Both the position numbers and the translations under genes were made by a program. The notes beneath the pieces are model-generated. The model made no database searches, had not been told where the DNA came from, and saw nothing but the letters and a program-made list of their open reading frames with translations. A DNA stretch of 6,961 nt from Alphaproteobacteria bacterium (GTDB taxonomy: Bacteria > Pseudomonadota > Alphaproteobacteria > Sphingomonadales > Sphingomonadaceae), in NCBI GenBank assembly GCA_018970965.1, contig JAGWVG010000091.1:1-6961 (forward strand), written 5' to 3'. The number at the start of each line of letters is the position of its first letter. Within the stretch, counting starts at the first letter, position 1. This document shows, piece after piece, positions 1-5,981 of the stretch.

Positions 1-850
1 GCACCGGCCTGAGAAAATGAACGCCTTCACATCTGAGATGATGAAGGAAATGATCGACGCTTTTGATCGCGCCGATAGCGATGATGCTGTTCGTGCGGTG
101 ATTGTCACAGGCTCTGGCGAGAAAGCCTTTTGTGCGGGGGCAGATTTGTCTGCCGGCGGTGCGACCTTTGATTATGCCAAGCGCGGTGACCGCGATGACA
201 ATGCGTCTGCTGTCAAAAATGATGGGAGTGTCGATCTCAGCCATGAAGGCGCGCGCGATGGCGGTGGCCGTGTGACGCTGCGCATCTTTAACTGCAAAAA
301 GCCCGTAATTGGGGCAATTAATGGCGCGGCGGTCGGCATTGGCGTGACGATGCAATTGCCTATGGATATCCGCATTGCCAGCAGCACCGCACGCTTTGGC
401 TTTGTCTTTGCCCGGCGCGGTATTGTGCCTGAAGCGGCGTCCAGCTGGTTCTTGCCGCGCCTTGTTGGCATCAGTCAGGCCTTGGAATGGTGTTATTCTG
501 GCCGTGTCTTTGGCGCGGAAGAGGCGTTGAAAGGCGGTCTGATCCGCTCAATCCACGCGCCTGAAGATTTGCTTCCCGCGGCACGCGCTTTGGCGCAGGA
601 ATTAACGGCCGAAAGCGCGCCCGTTTCCATCGCGCTGACGCGGCAGATGATGTGGCGGATGCTGGGTGCGCCGCACCCGATGGAAGCGCATAAGCTGGAT
701 AGTCGTGCCATTTGGTCACGCGGCGCGGCGGGCGATGCCAAGGAGGGCGTCACATCCTTCCTTGAAAAGCGTCCCGCGGCCTATCCCGACAAGGTGAGCG
801 AACACATGCCGCACTTCTCGCCGTGGATGGATGAACCCAAATATGGGTGA
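1..850 (+). CDS. Crotonase / enoyl-CoA hydratase-isomerase family protein, 5' end outside window
   Basis: Crotonase-fold acyl-CoA enzyme, probably a cytoplasmic homotrimer or hexamer acting in beta-oxidation-like catabolism. The first in-frame ATG is at 17, but the frame stays open to the left edge and encodes HRPEK just before MNAF. RPEKMNAF is the normal N-terminal crotonase motif, so the true start lies roughly 15-25 codons outside the window. Counting from that ATG (277 residues), the oxyanion-hole segments are AFCAGADL (37-44) and NGAAVGIG (102-109). The two glutamates of classical enoyl-CoA hydratases appear replaced: T111 and F131 fall at their aligned positions. A glutamate is present in VPEAASS (E139), close to where delta3-delta2 enoyl-CoA isomerases carry their catalytic Glu. 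Hydratase activity is therefore uncertain. It does not resemble feruloyl-CoA hydratase/lyase. Codon use matches the neighbours. Family certain, substrate unknown. Confidence 0.93.
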   Translation, partial: HRPEKMNAFTSEMMKEMIDAFDRADSDDAVRAVIVTGSGEKAFCAGADLSAGGATFDYAKRGDRDDNASAVKNDGSVDLSHEGARDGGGRVTLRIFNCKKPVIGAINGAAVGIGVTMQLPMDIRIASSTARFGFVFARRGIVPEAASSWFLPRLVGISQALEWCYSGRVFGAEEALKGGLIRSIHAPEDLLPAARALAQELTAESAPVSIALTRQMMWRMLGAPHPMEAHKLDSRAIWSRGAAGDAKEGVTSFLEKRPAAYPDKVSEHMPHFSPWMDEPKYG

Positions 851-860
851 GGGGGCGATG

Positions 861-885
861 GTGCTCCGGGTTAACCCCGGAGCAC
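861..885. terminator. Hairpin between convergent genes, possible bidirectional terminator
   Basis: GTGCTCCGGG (861-870) and CCCGGAGCAC (876-885) form a perfect 10-bp GC-rich stem around a 5-nt loop (TTAAC). It sits 10 bp after the crotonase stop and 11 bp before the stop of the opposing DUF1295 gene, where a shared terminator would be expected. Neither side has an adjacent T-run; the nearest on the plus strand is TTCTTTTT at 901-908. It may act weakly, with Rho, or as a 3'-end stabilising hairpin. Confidence 0.6.
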
Positions 886-896
886 GCTGATCTCGC

Positions 897-1694
897 TCAG
901 TTCTTTTTGGGCGGCCAAGGGAAAAAGGACGAGGTCTGGCGGAGATACGCATCATAGCCAGGCCGGTTCTTCTTCAAGCGATGCTCCAGCATGGGCACAC
1001 CTGATACGCGCGTCAGGAGGAAGGTGATAAGAAGCGGCCCAATCAGGCTAATCAGCCCCAAAGGCGCCCCAAGCGCGATGATGCCCAATCCCCACCATGT
1101 GCAGGCATCGCCGAAATAATTGGGGTGGCGGGTGTAGCGCCATAAGCCCGTATTAAGCACTTTTCCGCGGTTTTCCGGATTGCTGAGAAAGAGCTTGAGC
1201 TGCGCGTCCCCAATGGTTTCAAACAAGATGCCAATGGCGGCCAAAGCCATGCCCAGCCAAGTTAACGGCGTTAAGTCTGCGGTTTCCCCCGGCATTTGCC
1301 CGAGTTGCGCGGGTAGGCAGACGATAAACAGCAGCACGAATTGCATCAGGAAAACCTGGATAAAACTTGCCTTTGCAAAACTCCATCCGCGCTTATCCAT
1401 CAGGCGGCCCAATATCGCTGCATAACGCGGGTCGACCCCATGGGCACGCCAGCGTGTGAACAGGTGGGCTGACAAGCGCAGGCCCCAAATTGCAGTCAGC
1501 GCGAAGAGCGCGACGCTGCGTGGGCCATGATCTCCCATTGTGGCAAAGCTGGTCGCGGCCAGCATGACCATTCCGAAGGACCAGAAGCTATCAATGACCG
1601 ACACATCCCGGATGCGCACGCAATAGGCCCAAAGCGCCAACATGGTGACAGCCAAAAGGCCAGCGTTAATTGTGAGAAGCTCAGACCAACCCAT
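897..1694 (-). CDS. DUF1295 (steroid 5-alpha-reductase-like) integral membrane protein
   Basis: A 265-residue polytopic inner-membrane protein of the DUF1295 family, related to steroid 5-alpha-reductase C-terminal domains and isoprenylcysteine methyltransferase-like folds. Family members are predicted NAD(P)H-dependent reductases of lipid-like substrates; the substrate here is unknown. Hydrophobic stretches lie near residues 10-26, 36-53, 60-76, 111-130, 143-160 and 200-228. Diagnostic motifs are VIDSFWS (33-39), NPENRGKVLNTGLW (172-185), RYTRHPNYFGD (186-196), SGVPMLE (231-237) and the C-terminal RPGYDAYLRQTSSFFPWPP (244-262). The Arg/His/Asn/Tyr cluster at 186-193 is the family's likely cofactor-binding signature. 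Length is typical and the ORF is intact. The ATG at 1694 is preceded on the minus strand by a G-rich Shine-Dalgarno-like run (GGGGGG) about 4-9 nt upstream. The gene stands alone and converges on the crotonase gene. Family confident, function inferred. Confidence 0.92.
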   Translation of the reverse strand: MGWSELLTINAGLLAVTMLALWAYCVRIRDVSVIDSFWSFGMVMLAATSFATMGDHGPRSVALFALTAIWGLRLSAHLFTRWRAHGVDPRYAAILGRLMDKRGWSFAKASFIQVFLMQFVLLFIVCLPAQLGQMPGETADLTPLTWLGMALAAIGILFETIGDAQLKLFLSNPENRGKVLNTGLWRYTRHPNYFGDACTWWGLGIIALGAPLGLISLIGPLLITFLLTRVSGVPMLEHRLKKNRPGYDAYLRQTSSFFPWPPKKN

Positions 1695-1871
1695 TTTGTC
1701 CCCCCGAAAGAATTTTTATCAATTTCATCCACGATATCCCCGTTATCCACAGGCGCAAGAGGGTCTTTAGCGTTTGACCGACTCAGCAAGGCATGAGAGC
1801 CTCCTTCTTACAGACAAAGTGAAAGACCAAGAGAAATCAAGGACTTAGCAGAGTTTGTTCGATTTTGATCT

Positions 1872-1893
1872 GAAGTTTAGAAGGTTAAACTTC
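1872..1893. repeat. Perfect 8-bp inverted repeat, candidate operator or leader hairpin
   Basis: GAAGTTTA (1872-1879) and TAAACTTC (1886-1893) are exact reverse complements separated by GAAGGT. The spacing suits a dimeric regulator binding site or a small RNA hairpin. It lies at the A+T-rich upstream edge of the candidate small-RNA region and about 180 bp upstream of the DUF1295 start on the other strand. No regulator is assigned. Confidence 0.5.
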
Positions 1894-2089
1894 TAGAGGC
1901 GGATGAAAAAAATCGGGAGGCCAAGCAAAGGCACGGCACGCAGGCGCAAGCCAAGGTGGGGCCCAGTCCGGAGCAAGGCTGACGCAGGCAGAACAGCCGA
2001 AAGGACGATCTGTTTGCAAATCACGCGCTGACGCGGCGATGGACGCAAAGGCCCAAAAGGCTGGAGGCAGAGATCAAAGCATCACACGT

Positions 2090-2128
2090 AGTGAGGGCCG
2101 GCGGCAGCGCTGGCCCTCATTTGCTTTT
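2090..2128 (+). terminator. Strong Rho-independent terminator, plus strand
   Basis: TGAGGGCC+GGCG (2092-2103) pairs with CGCT+GGCCCTCA (2108-2119) around the loop GCAG: 12 pairs including one G-T wobble, extendable by two more to 2090/2121. TTTGCTTTT (2120-2128) follows at once, so the polarity is plus-strand. On the minus strand the hairpin lies downstream of the aldehyde dehydrogenase stop but lacks a T-run there (CTACGTGTG follows), so it would be a weak minus-strand terminator at best. Confidence 0.8.
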
Positions 2129-2193
2129 GGGGGAAGGGCCCAGCTTGTCAGGTTGGACGGGCGACCCGATCAGCCACCCGCCAAACCTTTTGC

Positions 2194-3624
2194 TTAAGCC
2201 TTGAAATCGCGCGCAATCGCGCCCTTGGTGGTTTTGCCATAAGGCGGCAACAGGCCTGCCAACTTGGCGACATTGATCTTGGGTTGGTGATAAACGCTTT
2301 TGGCGTGGCTAAACGTCTTAAAGCCATCAAAGCCGTGATACGCGCCCATCCCTGAGGGGCCAACGCCGCCAAAGGGCAGTTCTTCGTTCGAGATGTGGAA
2401 GATCACGTCGTTCACGGTCACACCGCCCGAAATCGTGCGATCAAGGACTTGGCGCTTTTCGCCGCCATCCTCGCCGAAATAATAAAGGCCAAGCGGGCGA
2501 TCATGCGCGTTCACATAATCAATTGTTTCCTCGATCCGCTCATAGGTTTTGATGGGCAGGACGGGTCCAAAAATTTCTTCCTGCATCACCTTCATGTCAT
2601 CCGTTGGGTTGCGCACGAGGTAGAGCGGCATCTTGTTGCGGTTCGATGAGCCAAAATCTTCATTCGCCGGATTGACCTCGATCACTTCAGCGCCTTTGGC
2701 GCGCGCATCATCCAGATAGCCCGTCAGGCGATCGCGGTGACGGCTGTTGATGACCGAGGTATAGTCTGGGTTTTCAAGCAAGGTCGGGTACATGACTGAG
2801 ACGGCCTTGGTCATGCCTTCAACCACCTCAGCTTCCTTCTCGCGGGGCACCATAAGATAATCGGGCGCCAAGCAGATTTGCCCGGCATTGAGCATCTTGC
2901 CCAACGCAATGCGCTGGGTGGCGCTTTCGATATTGGCAGAGCGGCCAATGATCGTGGGGGACTTGCCCCCCAGTTCCAGCGTCACAGGCGTCAAATTGTC
3001 GGCTGCCGCATGGAGGATGTGCTTACCAATGCCCGTCGCACCCGTGAAAATCAGATGGTCAAATGGCAAAGCGGCAAAGGCTTGGCCGACATCGGGGCCC
3101 CCCGAATAAAATACGGCTTCTTCCGCCGCGAAATATTTGGGGCCAATCTCTTCAAACAGCGCCGCAACAGTGGGCGTATATTCCGATGATTTCACCATGA
3201 CCCGGTTGCCGGCAGCAAAGGCGCCCGCCATCGGACCCATTGTGAGCTGAACCGGGAAGTTCCACGGCGAAATAATGCCAACCACGCCCTTGGGTTGATA
3301 TTCAATAACGGCCTTGGCGCCCAAAAGGCCCAGTGGGAAAGTGGGCTTGCGCTTTTCAGGCTTCATCCATTTATCGAGCTGTTTGATGGAATATTTGAGC
3401 GTGTGGATCGACGCGACAATATCAGTCATCATCGATTGTTCGGTGCTGCGATGGCCAAAATCTTCTGACAGCGCTTTGCAGAAGGCCTCGCCATGATCGA
3501 CCATCATCGCAATGGCGCGCTTCAGCCGATCTTTGCGGACCGAAGCCGGTATCGGCAATTCTGCGGTAAAGGATGCGCGCTGGGCGTTGAGCGCGGCCAA
3601 CATCTGGTCTTTGGTAACGGCCAT
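2194..3624 (-). CDS. NAD(P)+-dependent aldehyde dehydrogenase, coniferyl-aldehyde dehydrogenase (CalB) type
   Basis: A 476-residue aldehyde dehydrogenase that oxidises an aldehyde to its carboxylic acid with NAD(P)+ in the cytoplasm. All superfamily landmarks are present: the oxyanion Asn in PWNFP (N122), the cofactor-contacting Lys in MVKSSE (K145), the Rossmann turn FTGATGIGKHI (193-203), the general base in LELGGK (E217), the catalytic nucleophile in AGQICLAPDY (C251) and EEIFGPV (E350). The N-terminal half (ASVRKDRLKRA, EDFGHRS) and the C-terminal LLPPYGK resemble the short class-3/CalB branch, usually annotated coniferyl-aldehyde dehydrogenase. That name is a family label: no lignin-monomer gene is adjacent, so aliphatic or terpenoid aldehydes are equally possible. 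The start at 3624 is fixed by AGGAG about 9 nt upstream on the minus strand. A candidate promoter lies about 40 bp upstream of the ATG. Intact and of normal length. Confidence 0.95.
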   Translation of the reverse strand: MAVTKDQMLAALNAQRASFTAELPIPASVRKDRLKRAIAMMVDHGEAFCKALSEDFGHRSTEQSMMTDIVASIHTLKYSIKQLDKWMKPEKRKPTFPLGLLGAKAVIEYQPKGVVGIISPWNFPVQLTMGPMAGAFAAGNRVMVKSSEYTPTVAALFEEIGPKYFAAEEAVFYSGGPDVGQAFAALPFDHLIFTGATGIGKHILHAAADNLTPVTLELGGKSPTIIGRSANIESATQRIALGKMLNAGQICLAPDYLMVPREKEAEVVEGMTKAVSVMYPTLLENPDYTSVINSRHRDRLTGYLDDARAKGAEVIEVNPANEDFGSSNRNKMPLYLVRNPTDDMKVMQEEIFGPVLPIKTYERIEETIDYVNAHDRPLGLYYFGEDGGEKRQVLDRTISGGVTVNDVIFHISNEELPFGGVGPSGMGAYHGFDGFKTFSHAKSVYHQPKINVAKLAGLLPPYGKTTKGAIARDFKA

Positions 3625-3660
3625 GGCAATCTTCTCCTCAAATATATATTTTCAGAAAAG

Positions 3661-3689
3661 ATGATGGCCTGACCTGCGCGCAGGCGCAA
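3661..3689 (-). promoter_or_regulatory. Candidate promoter of the aldehyde dehydrogenase gene, with palindrome in the spacer
   Basis: On the minus strand TTGCGC (3689-3684) and CATCAT (3666-3661) are separated by exactly 17 nt, giving a -35/-10 pair of moderate quality (3/6 and 4/6 matches to the sigma-70 consensus). The perfect 12-bp palindrome CCTGCGCGCAGG (3673-3684) fills most of the spacer and overlaps the -35 edge, the classical place for a repressor. The implied leader of about 30 nt contains a second A+T palindrome (3640-3651) just before the ribosome site. Confidence 0.35.
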
Positions 3690-3700
3690 TAGGTGGGTTG

Positions 3701-3731
3701 CAAAAGAGAACGTGGTTTTTAGCCTCTTTTG
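3701..3731 (-). terminator. Inverted repeat after the SH3 gene, possible weak terminator
   Basis: CAAAAGAG (3701-3708) and CTCTTTTG (3724-3731) are exact reverse complements with a 15-nt spacer, starting 21 bp downstream of the SH3-protein stop. The stem is A+T-rich, the loop is large and there is no separate T-run, so this is a weak candidate. It could instead be a regulator site for the aldehyde dehydrogenase gene. Confidence 0.3.
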
Positions 3732-3752
3732 GGCAGGTTGGCGGCGTTGCCC

Positions 3753-4211
3753 TTAGTTCGCGCCCCAGAGATGGGCAGTCTGAATATAGCCAATCCGCCC
3801 GCCAGCATCGAATTTGCACCATCCTTGCGCACATTCTGTCACTTTGCCGACAACGCCCGGCGCGGCGCGCCAAACGATCCGCGCGGTCTCATTGGGGGCT
3901 TCGCGCATGGGTCGCACTTCGCCAATCACAATGCCAGATCGTTTGTCTGAAATCAGATTGGCTTGCATCCAGCCTTGGGTGCCATCGGGATCTTCCACCT
4001 TGCGCCAGCTGGGATAGGTGGCGACGACTTTTACGGGCAGGCCCGCGCGTTGGTAAAACCAAACAACTGGAAATTGCTGACCCGGCCCCGTGCGCATGCG
4101 CGCCTTGCTGGGGCCAATAGAGGCCCAATAAGGGGGCTTGTTTTCCGCAATGGCCATACTGGGCAATAAGCAGAGCAGGCTGGCAATGATGATGTGGCGC
4201 AGATGCGTCAT
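3753..4211 (-). CDS. Exported SH3-domain protein
   Basis: A 152-residue small exported protein with bacterial SH3-like domains. The N-terminus has a typical Sec signal: a short positive segment (THLRH), a hydrophobic core (IIIASLLCLLPSM, about 7-19) and an AIA site at 20-22 before ENKPP, so the mature protein is probably periplasmic. Two SH3-like units follow. The first (about 30-88) carries RMRTGPGQQFPVVWFY and SWRKVEDPDGTQGWM; the second (about 93-150) carries RPMREAPNETARIVWR and GWCKFDAGGRIGYIQ. Bacterial SH3 domains of this kind often bind peptidoglycan or act as scaffolds; no catalytic residue is visible. C127 and C132 in the second unit could form a periplasmic disulfide. The start at 4211 is chosen because it gives a complete signal peptide; the upstream ribosome site is weak. 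The gene diverges from the hydroxyacid dehydrogenase across 98 bp. Confidence 0.88.
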   Translation of the reverse strand: MTHLRHIIIASLLCLLPSMAIAENKPPYWASIGPSKARMRTGPGQQFPVVWFYQRAGLPVKVVATYPSWRKVEDPDGTQGWMQANLISDKRSGIVIGEVRPMREAPNETARIVWRAAPGVVGKVTECAQGWCKFDAGGRIGYIQTAHLWGAN

Positions 4212-4274
4212 TGAAAAGTCCCAAGCGTATTTTGACGTCTTTAGCCAAAAGCCTTGGTGCTATTCAACCTGTGC

Positions 4275-4303
4275 TTGCAGCTTTCAGCATCCCGGCTTAG
4301 CGA
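4275..4303 (+). promoter_or_regulatory. Weak candidate promoter for a leaderless hydroxyacid dehydrogenase mRNA
   Basis: TTGCAG (4275-4280) and TAGCGA (4298-4303) are 17 bp apart, and the ATG begins 6 bp after the second box. That is where transcription would start, so the mRNA could be leaderless. Support is positional: the -10 match is poor, but no usable Shine-Dalgarno sequence precedes the ATG (the only AGG is 2 nt away). Confidence 0.22.
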
Positions 4304-4309
4304 TAGGCT

Positions 4310-5305
4310 ATGACTGTGCCTGATCGTCCCGCCCGCCCCAAGATTATCGTCACCCGCGAATTGACCGATGGCGTCATGCAGCGGATGGATGAGTTGTTTG
4401 AGGCCCAACTGAACCGAGAAGACCGCGCCTTGACTCGCGCGGAGTTGGAAGCCGCCGTTGCGGATACGGATGTGCTGGTGCCAACGATTACAGACCGGAT
4501 TGATGCAGATCTTATTGCCAAGGCAGGCCCGCGGTTAAAGCTGATTGCCAATTTTGGCGTGGGGGTGGACCATATTGACCTTCACGCCGCGCGGGAGCGG
4601 CGCATTCTGGTCACCAATACGCCCGGCGTGTTGACTGAAGATACAGCGGACATGACCATGGCGTTGATCCTGTCAGTGCCGCGTCGCTTGGGCGAGGGAG
4701 AAAAGCTGATCCGCGGCGGCGCATGGGATGGGTGGAAGCCCAGCGGCATGTTGGGCCATCGCGTCAATGGGAAGACGTTAGGAATTGTGGGCATGGGCCG
4801 TATTGGACGCGCGGTGGCGCGCCGTGCCCAGGGCTTTGGCATTCGTACGATCTACCATAATCGTCACCGCTTGCCCGAAGGCGTCGAGGCAGAGCTTGGC
4901 GCGCGTTTTGTTGATTTGGACACGCTGTTCAGCCAGTCAGATATTATCTCGCTCAATTGCCCGCACACGCCCGAAACGCACCATCTGGTCAATGCCAATC
5001 GTCTAAGCCAGATGCGGTCAGATGCCTATTTGGTGAACACCTCGCGCGGCGAAGTGATTGATGAAGATGCGTTGATTGCCGCGCTGCAATCAGGCCAGAT
5101 CGCGGGCGCGGGGCTGGATGTTTATGTCAATGAGCCGCATGTCGACGCGCGCTTGCTTGATTTGCCCAACACGGTGCTGCTGCCGCATATGGGCTCTGCC
5201 ACATATGAGGGCCGCGCTGCGATGGGAGAGCGCGTCATTGCCAATATCCGCGCGTGGGTGGATGGCATCCGCCCGCCCGATCAAGTTCTGGAAGGCTGGG
5301 ATTAA
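4310..5305 (+). CDS. D-isomer-specific 2-hydroxyacid dehydrogenase (glyoxylate/hydroxypyruvate reductase type)
   Basis: A 331-residue cytoplasmic oxidoreductase interconverting a 2-oxoacid and a D-2-hydroxyacid, most like glyoxylate/hydroxypyruvate reductases and D-glycerate dehydrogenases. The substrate-binding N-terminal part includes NFGVGVDHID (81-90). The Rossmann motif is GMGRIG (161-166). The catalytic triad is visible: R246 in NTSRGEVID, E275 in VYVNEP and H293 in LPHMGSAT. Eighteen residues after the last motif glycine, where NAD-specific enzymes carry an Asp, the sequence reads HNRHR (N184-R185), suggesting NADP(H) preference. Length is normal for the family and the ORF is intact. 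The ATG at 4310 has no well-spaced ribosome site, but no other start fits the family N-terminus better. The gene diverges from the SH3 gene and ends 10 bp from the convergent purQ stop. Physiological substrate is inferred. Confidence 0.93.
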   Translation: MTVPDRPARPKIIVTRELTDGVMQRMDELFEAQLNREDRALTRAELEAAVADTDVLVPTITDRIDADLIAKAGPRLKLIANFGVGVDHIDLHAARERRILVTNTPGVLTEDTADMTMALILSVPRRLGEGEKLIRGGAWDGWKPSGMLGHRVNGKTLGIVGMGRIGRAVARRAQGFGIRTIYHNRHRLPEGVEAELGARFVDLDTLFSQSDIISLNCPHTPETHHLVNANRLSQMRSDAYLVNTSRGEVIDEDALIAALQSGQIAGAGLDVYVNEPHVDARLLDLPNTVLLPHMGSATYEGRAAMGERVIANIRAWVDGIRPPDQVLEGWD

Positions 5306-5315
5306 GGCGTAAAGG

Positions 5316-5981
5316 TTAGCGCGCGGTGCTGGCCAGCGCGTCGAACAGCTTCTTGCCGTCCAGCCCGCCATGCGCCGCTTCGCTCCGACGTTCCGGGTGC
5401 GGCATCATGCCCAGCACATTGCCCGCTTCGTTTAACACGCCCGCAATGTCGCGCGCCGAGCCATTAACGGCCTCTGCATAGCGGAAGGCCACACGGCCTT
5501 CGCCCTCCAGCCGATCCAGCGTCTCGGCATCGGCAAAATAATTGCCATCATGATGCGCTACGGGAATGAGGATTTCCTCATTGGCATCATAAAGGCTGGT
5601 GAAGGCCGACTGCGTATTGGCAACTTTCAGCCGCACATCGCGACAGACAAATGAAATGCCGGCATTGCGCATCAAGGCGCCGGGCAACAGGCCCGTTTCA
5701 GTCAACACCTGAAAGCCATTGCACACGCCAAAAACATAGCGGCCTTGGGCTGCCGCGTCCGATACCGCCCGCATGACGGGCGATTGCGCAGCCATCGCGC
5801 CTGAGCGCAGATAATCGCCATAAGAAAAGCCGCCCGGCACACCAATGATATCAACGCCTGCAGGCAGGCTTGTTTCCTGGTGCCACACCATATGTGGCTT
5901 TTTGCCTGTTGCTTGTTCAAAAGCCACCGCCAGATCGCGGTCGCAATTGGATCCGGGAAAAACGATGACGGCGGTTTGCAT
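5316..5981 (-). CDS. purQ: Phosphoribosylformylglycinamidine synthase subunit PurQ (glutamine amidotransferase)
   Basis: PurQ is the class-I glutaminase subunit of FGAM synthase. It releases ammonia from glutamine for small PurL, which converts FGAR to FGAM in step 4 of purine synthesis, in a complex with PurS. The 221 residues match the usual size. Landmarks are [12 protein letters not shown] (5-16), [13 protein letters not shown] (47-59), the nucleophile elbow FGVCNGFQ (C87) and the His-Glu pair in MMPHPERR (H195, E197), completing the triad. Its ATG shares its first base with the last base of the purS stop (TGATG), and no strong ribosome site of its own is seen, so translation is probably coupled to purS. 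It is last in the minus-strand cluster and converges on the hydroxyacid dehydrogenase. PurL is not in the window. Confidence 0.98.
   Translation of the reverse strand: MQTAVIVFPGSNCDRDLAVAFEQATGKKPHMVWHQETSLPAGVDIIGVPGGFSYGDYLRSGAMAAQSPVMRAVSDAAAQGRYVFGVCNGFQVLTETGLLPGALMRNAGISFVCRDVRLKVANTQSAFTSLYDANEEILIPVAHHDGNYFADAETLDRLEGEGRVAFRYAEAVNGSARDIAGVLNEAGNVLGMMPHPERRSEAAHGGLDGKKLFDALASTAR

Larger units (their letters stand above)
1860..2128 (+). ncRNA. Candidate small non-coding RNA ending in an intrinsic terminator
   Basis: A strong plus-strand terminator (2090-2128) closes a stretch with no convincing plus-strand gene, implying a transcript that starts inside this gap. Upstream of it several local helices can be drawn. 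GCAGAACAG (1988-1996) pairs with CTGTTTGC (2010-2017) with one bulged G, enclosing CC-GAAA-GG (1997-2004), a GNRA tetraloop. GGC-GCAA-GCC (1943-1952) is a second short GNRA hairpin. CGCG-CTGA-CGCG lies at about 2023-2034. AGCAA(A)GGC followed by ACGCAGGC occurs twice (1924-1945 and 1972-1989). I do not recognise RNase P, tmRNA, SRP or a known riboswitch. The 5' end is a guess; TTGTTC at about 1856 followed 17 nt later by TAGAAG is only a weak promoter match. The terminator is much better supported than the RNA boundaries. Confidence 0.35.
1695..2193. other. Long intergenic region (about 500 bp) with no convincing protein gene
   Basis: This gap separates the 5' end of the DUF1295 gene from the 3' end of the aldehyde dehydrogenase gene. 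Its left part (about 1700-1800) must carry the minus-strand promoter of the DUF1295 gene and contains TTATCCACA (1743-1751), an exact DnaA-box consensus. The middle (1800-1900) is A+T-rich with an inverted repeat. The right part (1900-2090) is purine-rich on the plus strand, with short repeats and hairpins, and ends in a strong plus-strand terminator. Open stretches exist, but codon use (several AGG arginine codons) and lack of a well-spaced ribosome site argue against a protein. Nothing recognisable was seen from 2130 to 2193. Confidence 0.7.

Noticed and set aside
1496..1789. Minus-strand 97-residue ORF covering the DUF1295 start and promoter region
   Set aside because: It is an alternative frame over the clearly real DUF1295 gene and begins with TTG; no family features.
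1903..2031. A 42-codon plus-strand ORF (starting MKKIGRPSK) in the intergenic gap, very basic
   Set aside because: The AGAGG upstream is only 3 nt from the ATG, the codons include several AGG unlike neighbouring genes, no family is recognised, and the same bases fold into the candidate RNA. It remains possible but unsupported without conservation.
1695..2193. Replication origin suggested by the DnaA box
   Set aside because: Only one perfect box was seen, with no cluster and no origin-associated genes nearby.
1..3624. Crotonase plus CalB-type dehydrogenase as a ferulate/lignin-monomer degradation cluster
   Set aside because: The crotonase does not resemble feruloyl-CoA hydratase/lyase, the genes are on opposite strands with unrelated genes between them, and no CoA ligase or vanillate gene is present.
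3698..4120. Plus-strand 140-residue ORF opposite the SH3 gene
   Set aside because: Shadow of the SH3 gene: rich in Arg, Cys and Trp, no motif, while the opposite strand has a signal peptide and SH3 repeats.
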